Shown here: positions 44,442-55,361 of the stretch, in pieces | How positions within the stretch are numbered: position 1 is the first letter of the stretch | Layout: every line of letters starts with the position of its first letter | Assembly: GCA_900175165.2 (NCBI GenBank) | Contig: FWWN02000680.1 | Location: forward strand, 1-64,000 | From: Rhizomucor pusillus | Taxonomy: Eukaryota; Mucoromycota; Mucoromycetes; Mucorales; Lichtheimiaceae | DNA length: 64,000 nucleotides | Direction: 5' to 3' | Translations under genes and position numbers: made by a program | The notes under the pieces: model-generated | Told to the model about the DNA's origin: nothing | The model's input: the letters and a program-made list of their open reading frames with translations, nothing else | The model's database searches: none

Positions 44442-44790
44442 GTACCCGTAGTGAGCACCTCCCATTGTCTGATCCTTCGGTGGAGTCCGATACCAGCTCG
44501 ACGTTGAAGCCGAGGGGGAGGTAGGCATTGGTGGGTGGGGACTGGTGGTGCCGCCTCCTCGCGGTGGTCCCTGGATATATCGTTGGCAACAACGTGAACT
44601 AAACGGCACCANTCTTTTTTTTTATAAACANATGAAAATGAATATTTTGAATAAACACAACTCTTGTAAACGTTCTTTACTTTGCTGTTGCATTACTTTT
44701 CTATATTGTGTTGTGTAGAATGAGGATTCGTATTGCCACATCTGAAGCTCTGGAAACATCTTTGTTCAATTGACTGCCCCAGAGATTGCA
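44442..44790 (+). repeat. Direct repeat, copy 2
   Basis: Second copy of the segment at 44043-44391, with ambiguous bases at 44612 and 44631. The unique sequence continues after 44790. Confidence 0.9.
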
Positions 44791-45796
44791 TCCGTCATGG
44801 AGCGAACTACTCGTCTGGCATAAACCGTACGCGTTTGTTGTATCTTGTGTTGTCACCTGCGAGGGACACTTGCGCGTCTAGTCCACTTTGCTTCTTCTCC
44901 CATCATTCTGGGGAGGATAAGCCGATCTTGCCGTCCGCGCCGGCTATGAGAACTATGGTATCATTACGGGTATTGCACTTGGAATATTGGCCTCGACACC
45001 AATGGGGCTTGTTTATAGCCTCTGTCTCGTATCTCCAAATTCCCATCTCGAGTAATGGTCATTGGCCACTGCAACGGCGACAAGGCGAATAATCATGCTG
45101 ATAACTTGGAGTACGTCACCGCAAGCGAGAATCGAAAACATGCTGGTCGTAGCATATAGTAACAGCAAGCGAGTCGAGCATCCCCGGTTGGATCCATCAA
45201 CGAGTTTGCAGTTGGCGGGATATAGGAATATATACAGGTCCCAATAAGCAGCTGTAGGACTTTTGATAGTTGGAAGTCTCGGATGATGGCAATGTTCGAA
45301 GGAAGATAGATGGCAAGTTATACAAACAGCTTCGCAAGTCAAAACCTTCGATTCTTTGCGCAACACATCGAGAGAACTTGGACCACATGCCAAACTAGTC
45401 GAAGGCAAGGTCGAAAGGACCGTCAACTGGGACGGCCAGCAACGATTGGCGATTTTGGATTTCCATAATAAATGCGTGTTGCAGTGTTCCAGTGCAGGCT
45501 CAATATTTAGTGGATGATATTGTTCCGCATTCTGCACAGATCCATGCGCCATATGCGACAGAGAGTTATTGGATGGTATGGCAGTAACTCAGCGTCAAAC
45601 TTGAGTTCAGCCCACCATCCTAGGGTCCTTATGATATGAAGGAAAGTCTAACAATACTGAGTCTCTGAATTAGACAAGGATTGGCGATAGCTTCCAACGT
45701 TCTCACTAATCACTCGATGTTATTATACACTACATTTGAATTTGTACTATACATTTTATTGTGACTAACGAGGAAAAAAGTAGCAATTTTTATTGC

Positions 45797-47172
45797 TTAA
45801 GGCTCATTCCAATAGGGCATGCCTTCAGAAGGTTTGTTGCTAAACTTGGTTTCAATAAACACCTTGATAATGCCATTCTCCTTCTTGTCAAACTTGCGAT
45901 ATACTTCGGGCACGCTGTCGAGATCAAAGCGGTTGGTCAAGACGACGGTTGGGTCAACCTCGCCTTTCTCGATATGGCCGAGACAAGTTGCCCAGTGTCT
46001 CTGGATGTAAGCCTGGCCGCATCCAACAAGTCGGATACCTTTCTCCATAAGCGCACCGATCAAGAAATGGTTACAGTAAGCGGCGTAGTCTGCAATGATA
46101 CCAATAGTTCCAAACTTCTTGACAGCCCGCAAAGCTTCATTGATAACCTCGGGAGAATCGGTTTCCAGACCAATTGCACGTTCTATCTTGTGCAGCGTGG
46201 ATTTTGCATACCGGAACCCACCGCAATCAATGGCACGATCTAAGCCTTCGGGCACGATCTCCAGGATTTTCTTGGCTACATCCGATTCTTTCGAAAAATC
46301 GATGCATTCAGCACCAAACTTGGTTTTGGCTAGATGGAGCCGTTCTGGAACATCGTCGATAGCAATGATACGTTTCGCCTTGAAAACATTGCGAAGCCAT
46401 TGCACTGCTAGGAGACCGATAGGACCTAGACCCCACACTCCCACAACATCGTTCTCTTGAACTGCGGTCTCGACGACAGCGTGATACGAGGTCGGTACAA
46501 TATCTGACAGGTACAAGGCTTTTTCGTCGGGAATACTTGCCGGAACTTTGAGCAGATTTGTGTTTGCATACGGCACGCGTCCATATTCGGCTTGACCACC
46601 TATTATATTCGAATAATTTTCAGTCGGTTGATGCTTCAAAGGACGTGTAAATATCTTTACTCACCTGCAAATCCGCCCACAAAGTGAGAGTAGCCAAGAA
46701 TACCAGAGATACGCTGACCGTACAGTTTCTCCTGCAAAGAGCTATCGTTTGTGGAATCACATGCTGTGTACTGCTGCTTCTTACAGTAGTCGCATGTACC
46801 GCAAGCGATGTTGAATGCTGCCACAACGCGATCGCCAGGCTTGACGTGTGTAACCTTGTCTCCGACCTTGTCAACAATGCCCATCATCTCGTGTCCCAAG
46901 ATATCGCCTGCTTTCAACTGCATGATCTCTCCGTGATACAAATGCAAATCAGAACCGCACACGGTGGTGCCGGTGATCTTGATGATAGCATCCTCGGCGT
47001 CTGTCACTTCTGGTATCGGCACTTGGCGTATCTCCAACTTTTCTTTTCCAAGCCAGACGCATGCTTTCATGGTTTCGCCAGAAGCAGTTTTCTGCGAGTC
47101 TTGGTTGTGCACCGTAGTGGGGTGTGCGCCCAACTTGTCTTGTGCATAGTTTGCTGCAGCGTTCAATGCCAT
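45797..47172 (-). CDS. Zinc-dependent medium-chain dehydrogenase, formaldehyde dehydrogenase-like
   Basis: Two exons, 46665-47172 and 45797-46599, give 436 residues. Catalytic-zinc ligands are in VCGSDLHLYHGE and DILGHEMMGIVDKVG. The structural-zinc loop reads CGTCDYCKKQQYTACD. The Rossmann motif is GVWGLGPIGLLAVQW, followed by the acidic residue of IIAIDDVPERL, which favours NAD. A long C-terminal lobe (AIDCGGFRY, then IERAIGLETDSPEVINEA, VGCGQAYIQRHWATCLGHIE) is typical of the glutathione-independent formaldehyde dehydrogenase-like branch, longer than ordinary alcohol dehydrogenases. Likely a cytosolic aldehyde or alcohol detoxification enzyme; the substrate is inferred from the branch. It diverges from the BRAP2/Etp1 gene with 242 bp between starts. 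Confidence 0.9.
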
Positions 47173-47414
47173 GTTTGCTTTTTGCGAAAGAAAACTAGAT
47201 GAAGATAATCGAGAGAAAGCAGAACTTTAAAAAGAAAACGTATTCTCAACACCCATGTGTTTACAGTGGGATTGCAGAATAGTGAGATCATTATTACTAC
47301 TACTATTACCGCAGACGATCCCCAAGATGTTTTTTCAACAAAAAGGGTTGAGCAATAGAATTGCTAGAGGGATGGATAAATATCCCATTTTGAGACAATA
47401 ACGGGCATGTAACA
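47173..47414. promoter_or_regulatory. Divergent promoter region (dehydrogenase and Etp1)
   Basis: 242 bp between two start codons facing away from each other. Contains a TACTACTACTATTACC segment and AT-rich stretches; no clear TATA box. Interestingly, yeast Etp1 is linked to the response to ethanol, so a shared promoter with an alcohol or aldehyde dehydrogenase may be meaningful, though this could be chance. Confidence 0.45.
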
Positions 47415-49550
47415 ATGCTCTTTTACCGTCTCGTTCTGTCAGTTGTGACACCAGACGCCGCCTACTTGCCACATAATATATTCGACAGGCTACCTAACAC
47501 TCTGCAAAGTGTAAAAGATACCTCATACCTTGAACACTACCACGATCAAGCGCTCTCCGTGGCGCATCGGCGACGATGGCGATCCTCGCGAAAACATACT
47601 TCAATCAGCAGACCCAACGTACCGCCCACACCTATCCATTCTCTAAAGCAACACAGTAAAAGCAGCATTGATGGACGGCCTGATTTCCGTCTCGGGCCAT
47701 TGTCGATCGATTCGATCGAGTTTGACAGTGAGGGCAATAAGGAGATGATCCAAACGATCAATTGCGGTTTTGGAATACTGCACTTGTATCGGGAACGGGA
47801 AGCTACAACTGGCAGCGGCGACGAAACGACGACGACGAACCAAGAGAAAACGGTGCTGTGTATTCTCGCGATACCATCCTATATAACCACCACAGATTTC
47901 ATCAAATTCATCGGTACCGATAGCAACAGACCAACGCAGTGCCGCGTGATAAAGTGAGTTAGTGAGCAGCATTTTGCATGACACAACTGGATATAGTAAC
48001 AAGTGGGATTCAGGGATCGATCTCCAAACAAGTATACTGCTATTCTAGAGTTTGCGGATGCAGCCTCAGCCTCCAAATTTTACAATAGATACAATGGAAA
48101 GCAGTTTAATCCTATGGAGGTTAGTCAGTCACTCAGTTATTTGCATTAACAGACTATAAATTCACTCTCTTGTCGTTTGTATAGCCTGAAATATGCCATG
48201 TCGTTTACTTGAGACCTAACAGCAACATTTTTGAACCACTGGTGGTGCCTAGAAAGATAATGCCATACATGGACAAGACTCTCAACATTGCAAGCGGCAA
48301 AGCCGCCGCTACTTTCTCTTCTTCTGACGAGCATCAACAAGAATTACCTACTTGTCCAATGTGCCTTGAGAGAATGGATGAAAATGTGACCGGATTGCTG
48401 GCTACACTGTGTCAGCATACTTATCACTGCTACTGTCTGAGCAAATGGGGCGATGGCATGTAAGTGTATCAACGATGAGCTGCCACGTTAATTTTGTGAA
48501 ACTAAAACATCCTATTCTAGTTGTCCTGTATGCAGATACTCACAAAGACCTGTTTTGGATGGTACCAGCGGGGGTGGCAGCAGTCGGTCTGCAGCTTCGA
48601 AGAAGCGTCCGGAACAAGTCGACGAAGAAGAAGAGGATGACATTCACAAGTCATGTTTCGTGTGCGGAGCTACTGAGAGCTTGTGGATCTGTATGGTCTG
48701 TGGACACATTGGATGCGGCCGATACCAGCATGCACATGCATACGACCATTACACGGAAACAAACCATTCGTACACTCTTGAAATAGAGACCCAGCGCATC
48801 TGGGACTATGTTGGCGACGGGTAACATAAGAGAACTACGCAGACGCAGCGATTTTTTTGGGCTAATTGATTAAAATCTAAAGGTATATCCATCGGCTAAT
48901 ACAGAACATGGCAGACGGCAGTGTCATGGAGCTCCCCAGTGCAACGTCTTCGGGTGAGTCAAGGAACAGGGTTGCCACTCAGGTAAAAGGAAACAAGGAA
49001 ATTGGACTGCTGTATGTAATTGTTACTTACGATATTTATAAGGAAAAACTGGATGCAATGTCGACTGAATATAGTTATCTGCTGACTACGCAGCTGGAGA
49101 GTCAACGGAGCTATTATCAGAACCAGCTCGATAAGGTGCAGGCGGAGATATCCACTGTGACCACGCAGGTCAAGGCTTTGATGGAGGAAATCAAGAACGC
49201 AAAGCTGGAAAAGGAAGATCTCGAAGATACCAAAGCTAAGCTTGAAAAGGAGAGCAGCGACGCTGCAAAAGAGAAATCCAAAGCCGAACGACGCTTGGAA
49301 TCTACAAAGACTAAACTGAAAGATGCCGACAGAGCACTCCGAGAAGAAAACGAGGTAGAATTGCTCACAGTTTTGACAGTTATCAGAGCTTTAACAACAA
49401 ATTGAATAGATGACAACGTCGCTGCAAAGGAACAAGGACGATTTGCTTAATGATATCAAGATCAAAGACAGATTAATAGATGAGCTTACTGCGAAGATTG
49501 GAACGCTCATGTCTGCCTTGGAAGGGTCCGAGATAGCAAATAAATCTTGA
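47415..49550 (+). CDS. ETP1: BRAP2/Etp1 RING finger and UBP zinc-finger ubiquitin ligase
   Basis: Seven exons join in phase: 47415-47953, 48014-48119, 48185-48459, 48521-48820, 48883-48982, 49043-49354 and 49410-49550, giving 590 residues. The order matches BRAP2/IMP and yeast Etp1. First comes the BRAP2 RRM-like domain (VLCILAIPSYITTTDFIKFI through RVIKDRSPNKYTAILEFAD). Then a C3H2C3 RING: CPMCLERMDENVTGLLATLC, HTYHCYCLSKW, CPVC. Then a ubiquitin-binding UBP zinc finger: CFVCGATESLWICMVCGHIG, CGRYQHAHAYDHY. Last is a coiled coil (LESQRSYYQNQLDKVQAEIS onward). BRAP2 is an E3 ligase that tunes Ras/MAPK signalling and retains proteins in the cytoplasm; Etp1 acts in ethanol tolerance in yeast. 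Confidence 0.95.
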
Positions 49551-49565
49551 TAATCACAGCAACGA

Positions 49566-49567
49566 CG

Positions 49568-49604
<37 letters not shown>
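49566..49604. repeat. (TTG)n trinucleotide repeat
   Basis: About a dozen TTG units between the 3' end of the Etp1 gene and the start of the PQ-loop gene. It is in frame with the PQ-loop ORF but lies upstream of the chosen ATG, so it is probably in the leader or promoter. Confidence 0.9.
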
Positions 49605-49605
<1 letters not shown>

Positions 49606-49699
49606 GGGGTGGTTAAGGAATGGGGATGGGGTGAATGTGAAACGGGGATATTGCTGCTGTGGCAGGTCCCGGGTTCAGACAACGGCATCTTTCTTTTTT

Positions 49700-50930
49700 A
49701 TGCAAGACTTTTCGACAACCTCTGCTGGCAGTCCATTGCGGGCACCGAGCTGCAGCAACGAAAGCGATGCTCTGACAACGCTCATTAGCGTCTTCCTATG
49801 CATTGGACTCGTAATCTCGTATATGCCTCAGGTATACAACTGGAAGATTCTTTGTCAATGTCAAACACTTGAAACGATTCAAGCTGTTCCCCATAGCATT
49901 ATCGCATTATCGCGAACAAGACAAGCGAAGGATTCAGTTCATGGTTTTTGCTTTTGGGTGTAGTGTCTTCAACATCGAGTTTGTTCAACATTATCTTGCT
50001 GCAGTGGGATAGCATCGTATGCTGCAGATCGTTGGTGAGTTTTATGTGTGTGCGGCACGCAGCAGCTCGTTTTGACAGGTTTTTTGAAGTCTGCAGGTGC
50101 GTGTCTGCAAGGTCTCCTAGGAATCATCCAGATATTTCTTCAATGGGCCATGTTTAGTCTTGTGTAAGTTGCTGGCAAAGTTGTTGCGTATTTGCCCTAT
50201 ATCGTGTGTTACGACAGATTTTCGTCTCTCCAGTTTCGTCCTCTTCCTTGTCTATTTCCCCAAGAACAAGAAACAACCCGTTCCAGCGCCGGATTCGCCA
50301 ACTAAAGTGCACGAGCTGTCTGACGAATGGCGCGGCTCGCTCATCGTTGCAGCCCTGTGTATCGGCCACTTGGCCATCTCGTTCTTTATCACGTTGATAC
50401 TCTTGGCTGTGGTCGGCTCACCTACCGAGCATTGGCAAACAAACTATTGGGCCGGCTTTCTTGGTCTGCTAAGCATGTTTCTCGCATCTTTCCAGTATTT
50501 GCCTCAAATTATAAAGACATGGAAGCGCAAGGTACAAAGTTAACTATACTTTCGATTACTCCCACCGTTTTACTTATGATTTTCCGTAGGCAGTTGGTGC
50601 GCTCAGTATACCCATGATGCTTCTGCAAACACCAGGTCCTTTTTTGAACAGTGTCATTTCAGGTTATCGTAGGATACTTATCGAATGACAATTGTAGGCT
50701 CTGCCCTGTTTGTATACTCATTGGCTGTCCGTCCGGGTACCAACTGGACAGCCTGGATCACGTACTTGGTCACGGGTCTTTTACAAGGCACTCTGCTAGT
50801 AATGTGTATCGTGTGGCATTTCCGTAACAAACGTCTGGGCATCGATGATTTACACGGCACACCCGTTGATCAGGACGAACCCAGCGAGCATACTCCTCTT
50901 ATATCCGAGCAGATTAATGCAAGAGCATAG
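49700..50930 (+). CDS. PQ-loop repeat membrane protein
   Basis: Six exons join in phase: 49700-49831, 49897-50034, 50090-50163, 50234-50531, 50590-50662 and 50698-50930, giving 315 residues. Two PQ-loop repeats are visible: VISYMPQHYRIIANKTSEGF in repeat one and FQYLPQIIKTWKRKAVGALS with IPMMLLQTPG in repeat two. About seven helices fit the 3+1+3 fold of the PQ-loop/SWEET superfamily. Relatives export amino acids from vacuoles or lysosomes (Ypq1, cystinosin) or act in the Golgi, but the substrate cannot be assigned here. The C-terminal tail has acidic EPSEHTPLI, a possible dileucine-like sorting signal. The intron positions cut both PQ motifs immediately after the Gln or shortly after the loop. 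Confidence 0.88.
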
Positions 50931-50982
50931 TCATATATACCTTGTCGTCTGTATTAACAAATCAATGTTTTTATTTTTGCAA

Positions 50983-53900
50983 TTATGCTCCTATGGTTTG
51001 CTTAATGATTTTTCGGCGAGTAGAGCATAGTTTGTCCAAAAAGACGGCTCGTTGGAATTGGTCAGCGCTTTGCTTAAAGGCAAGTTCTGTCCACGGTGCT
51101 TCTACGGTCACATTTGAAGCTTTCTGAGTAATAACTTTTGGCTCTTCTTCTTCCTCGTCATCAGCGCGGAAGCCAGATGTGCTCTTCAATGCCTTTGCCC
51201 TGTTCTGGCTCAATCGCAGTTCCGCCAACTTCTCTTCCATTTCTCGCAGGGAGTCTTGCTTCGTTCCCAATTCAGCTTCGATGTCACACAGTGTTCGGTA
51301 CATTGCGTACAACGATGGAAAGCTACAAAGAAGAACAACATTTAGTCACTATCGCCGATTTGAGGATAGTTAAGATTTATTACCCATCCTCTTCGATAGG
51401 TTGCATTCGTAGCTTCTTCTTGAATTCATGCACTCGTCTTTCGAGAGTCTCCAGCTGCTTTTCACATGCTACCGAGCGAGCTTCTGCCCTCATCCATTTC
51501 TCTTGAGAATCTTCATCCACTTGGCGTTCTTGAAGCATTTTCTTCAGTACAGAATCTTGTTCTTTGCCTTCCTGGGAATATTGTTTGACATCTTCTATCT
51601 TTGCCTTTACTGATAAAAAGGAAGATCAGATACTTTCAATCCTTGGTTGAGTTCTCTTGAAAGCTTACGTTTGAGTAAATCTTCTTCGAGGTATCGAATA
51701 GATTGCTTTATGTTTTGGAATTTCGGTCCCATTTTTCGAGCATCGGATATAATTCCATCAAGCAGATCACCAAGACTGCGTGCATCGCCAACCTTCCATG
51801 AATCACCTGCTTTCTCCAAGTCCTCACGAGTCTTTGGAGATATTTGCTGAGAAGTTTGATTTCGAACCAGGGAGGAAATGTATTTGTATTTTTCTTCCAA
51901 CTGTTGCCAGTAGGTCCAGTTAATCATACGGAAGAGACCATATTAATCACGCCATTTACCTTGTCAAATTGTTCAAGAACACTCAAATATGCTACTTCAA
52001 ACTCGCGTGCCATGCCCTGATAAATAAAAGTTTTTGAGTTTTCAAAGCAAATCAAAAAATTGGTGGTCATTATCTTTACCTCCTTCTCCGTGGGTTTGCG
52101 CAATGGCTTCTTTTCTTCAGTCTTCGGCTTAGCTCCAGCTTGCAAAGTCGTAGCAGGAGCTGACGGTGCAGGTGAAGTAGGCTTGGCGGGTTCTTTTGTT
52201 GTCGGTTCTGGTTTCGCTGTAGGAGGTGCGAAGCTAAAACCTGTAGAAGCGGATGTGGTAGATGGCTTTGCGGGTGCAGTTGGGGTGACTTTTGGAAGAT
52301 TTGCATCAAAAGAACCAAAGCTGAATCCAGTGGACTTTTCTGTGGTGGTGGTTGTCGATGTCTTTGGTGAAGCTTCTGAAGCTTTGGGTGCAGCACCAAA
52401 CGAAAAACCGGTGCTGGTAGGTTTGGATGTTGCTTCTTCAGCCTTCTCTTGAGGAGTCGCTTCAAAGGAGAAGCTTGTCGTGGAAGGCTTGATTTCTGGT
52501 TTTTGCTGTGTAGCTGCACCAAATGAGAAGCCAGTGGTTGCAGGTTTAGTCTCTGTCTTCGGTTGCGTCGCAGCACCAAACGAGAAACCGGTTACCGCTG
52601 GCTTACTTTCTCCTTTCTGTTGAGTTGCACCACCAAATGAGAAAGTAGGTGCTGCTGGTTTAGTTTCTGTCTTTTGCTTTGCAGCGTCACCAAAGGAGAA
52701 ACTGGTCGCAGCAGTTGTAGCTGATGGTTTTGCAGTTTCCGTTGGAGCCTTCTCTTCTTTCTTCTGCGTTTCTGGTTCCTCTGCCTTGACCATTGTTGTC
52801 CCTTTCTTTTGCTCTGCTGGCTGACCAAAAGTAAATCCAGTACTTGGCTTTGCAGCCGTTTCCTCGGTTTTGACCTCTGGCTTAGCCTGTCCGAATGAGA
52901 AACCAGCAGTGGCAGGAGCAGTAGAAACCGGCTCTTCAGTCTTTACAGGCGTTGCTCCGAACAAAGTAGCTGGCTTCGTTTCCGTATCCTTCTCCTCAGT
53001 TGTGGCAGCAGCAGGTGGAGCGGTTCCGAAAGAAGTGGTACCAAAGGTTGGAGTAGTTCCGGCAGGAGCAGCAGGTTTCAGACCAGAAGAAGGAGCGACG
53101 GCGCCTGGGGCAGTGTTCTTTGCCAAAGAAGCAAATGATAGACCACTTGAAGGTTTGAAACCAGTTGTGCTCGTTGTAGTCGTGGTCTCTGTGGGCTTGC
53201 TTTCTGCAGTTCCACTGAGCAAATCACCAAAGGATTTTCCAGCTTGTTGCTGCGCCAATGCACCGAATGAGGTTGTGCTTCCGAACGTAGGTGCACTATC
53301 TGTTTTAGCCGTAGCTGCTCCGAAGGGCGACGAAGCCAGTTTGCCAGCAGCAGCTCCAAAGGAAGTGGTGCTGCCAAAGACGGGCGCTCCAGCTGCAGCA
53401 CCGAAGGCTGTCGTGCTTCCAAAGGTTGGCGTCGTACCAGTTTGTGCAGCAGCAGGTTTCATTCCAAAGGAAGGCACCTTTGCGCCAGGCGTTGTGTTTT
53501 TTGCAAGAGATGCAAAAGAGAATCCGGAAGACCCTGTACCGGCACCAAAACCGGTTGCGGATGCTCCAAAACCAGTCTGCGCTGGCTTTGTCTCCTGTGT
53601 ATTTCCACTTAGCAAGTCACTGAATGAGGAGCTGCTTTGATTAATAGCTGATCCAAAAGGACTGTTCGCAAAGCTGGAAGTTGCAGGCGTCGCTGTAGAT
53701 GCTGTAGGAGCACCAAAAGCGGGAGCGCTTGGTGCCTCTGGTTTGGTTTGGACTGTGGGTCGAGCTGCCGGTTGCTTTGGTTCTTCGGTCTGCGTTGCCA
53801 ACAAATCCTGCGCTTCCACCATTCCTTGGTATTTCTCGCCTTTCTTAGCTAATGCTTCATTGTAACAGTATTGTGCGCCGATATGGTCTTCATCGTTGAG

Positions 53901-55361
53901 ATATATCAGCATCGGTACCGGTTTCACACCTTCGGTACTCTCGGCTGGATCGTAGGGTGGTAATTCTTCTGATACGCTGTAATCAATGGCGAGTCCTTTT
54001 GGAAACGTGTCCAAGTTCGTCTCTTCGGATAGCGGCATAGTGATCATGGATCCTTCAGGTAACAGCCATGTTGCCCATTCTCCAGTTTCGTCTTGTCCAA
54101 TAACAGAAACATCTGACGTAGCATTGTCTGCAAGAATAATGACATACGGGACTTCTGGACTGAAATGCCGAATGCATTCAATGTACATGTGGCTACCGCG
54201 GTTATCACTATTGTAAACCGGTGTAACTTCGTCCATGAGCATATATCGGATCTCGTTCGAGTTCTTTGGCTTGCGATCGATGATGTAAGGGTCGTGGAAG
54301 TACATGTCGTCCTCGCTTTCGCGGATTTTTGAGTAGACGGCGAGGAAGATGTGGTTTTCGATCCAAAGGACAGAAAGAACTGCATATTAGGGTTAAGTAC
54401 AGGTATGTATTTCATTTAACATCCAACACGACATACCAAATCTCGACTCTGGATCATCAAGGCTTTTTGGCATCTCGATTGAATCTTTAACTTGTCCCTG
54501 AGCGTCAAAATGCTCCAATATACCGTTTCTTCGACCGCACACAATTTGCTTGCCCTTTGGTGACCAAGACATTGCTGTAACATCATCTCGCGGTATAGTT
54601 GCGATTGTTGATCCTGTAGTGATATCGATGAATATAGATTGGTTGTTCTTAAGACGCACTGCTGCTATGTGCGGGAGCGCATCCGGATTAGGTCTCAGCT
54701 CAAGGATATCAGCGGCGAGTTGGAAAGACGTTTTCGGTTGGGCATTTTCACGCTACATAGTATGGTTATCTTAGATAATATCATCAAAATGCAACTTGAA
54801 AAGAAATACCTGTTGAAAAACGTCTTTTGCATCGTATATAAGAACATGTCCTCCCTCAATGGCAACAATGATTTGGCGTTCGTCAGCGTTTAATCGAAGA
54901 TGGTGTACGGCTCCTTTATCGATCTTGATTGACACTTTATCTTCCAAAATATTCATCCCACCCTTTTCTGACGTTTTGAAGATCTTGAGTATTGACTTTG
55001 TGGAGCCAAAGACGAAACCTAACAGGTTGCATAAGCGCACGATCAAAGATCGCAGTAGAATCGTTTGCGTTCCGTACCCTCAGGTGTTCCTGCGACAAAG
55101 TATCCAAACTTTGAAGAGCATGCCAGCAGCGTCGCCTCAGCCGGATATCTTGCTGGATCAAGTCGTCCTTCTTGACCTTCTTGCTGCAAAGTAATTTTGG
55201 CATCGGGAACTATGCTGGTGAATTTGAAATGCTGCGGACACCATGTATCAGCAATGAGCAAAAAAATGGACGATCCAACTGAAAACTACCTCTGAATCCT
55301 TTTGCGCTGGTTCATTCTCTGCTGCAGCGTCGTTGTCTGCAAGTAATTCGAATTGATTCAT
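50983..55361 (-). CDS. NUP159: FG nucleoporin Nup159/Nup214
   Basis: Cytoplasmic-face nucleoporin that binds the DEAD-box mRNA-export factor Dbp5. The N-terminus MNQFELLADNDAAAENEP (55361) leads into a beta-propeller spread over several exons: RYPAEATLLACSSKFGYFVA, VHHLRLNADERQIIVAIEGG, VTAMSWSPKGKQIVCGRRNG and HMYIECIRHFSPEVPYVIIL. From about 53750 to 52100 a single exon carries a long FG region with repeated SFG, FGA, FSFG and FASLAKN units among Thr/Pro/Ala/Lys spacers. C-terminal exons form coiled coils (LEEKYKYISSLVRNQ; LREMEEKLAELRLSQNRAKA) that pair with Nup82/Nup62-type partners. The Met at 55359-55361 is chosen over longer frames at 55503 because it fits a propeller start. The antisense 256-codon frame in the FG region is a shadow. 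Confidence 0.93.

Larger units (their letters stand above)
42971..45796. other. 2.8-kb gene-poor region with duplication and gap
   Basis: Contains a 349-bp duplicated segment on either side of a 50-base gap (44043-44391, 44442-44790). A minus-strand open frame of 179 codons (45013-45552) and a short plus-strand stretch at about 44932-45055 (VRAGYENYGIITGIALGIL) are open but lack recognisable domains. The 90-codon minus frame at 43939-44214 is Pro/Gly/Ser-rich and more GC-rich than its surroundings. No gene can be supported. Confidence 0.5.

Noticed and set aside
43939..44609. Pair of Pro/Gly/Ser-rich minus-strand open frames as a duplicated gene
   Set aside because: They are the two copies of the gap-flanking repeat; no domain, and the duplication is probably an assembly artefact.
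49660..49690. GGTCCCGGGTTCAGAC resembling a tRNA B box
   Set aside because: No matching A box, acceptor stem or cloverleaf around it.
52870..53640. 256-codon plus-strand open frame rich in Val/Pro/Lys
   Set aside because: Antisense shadow of the repetitive FG region of Nup159.
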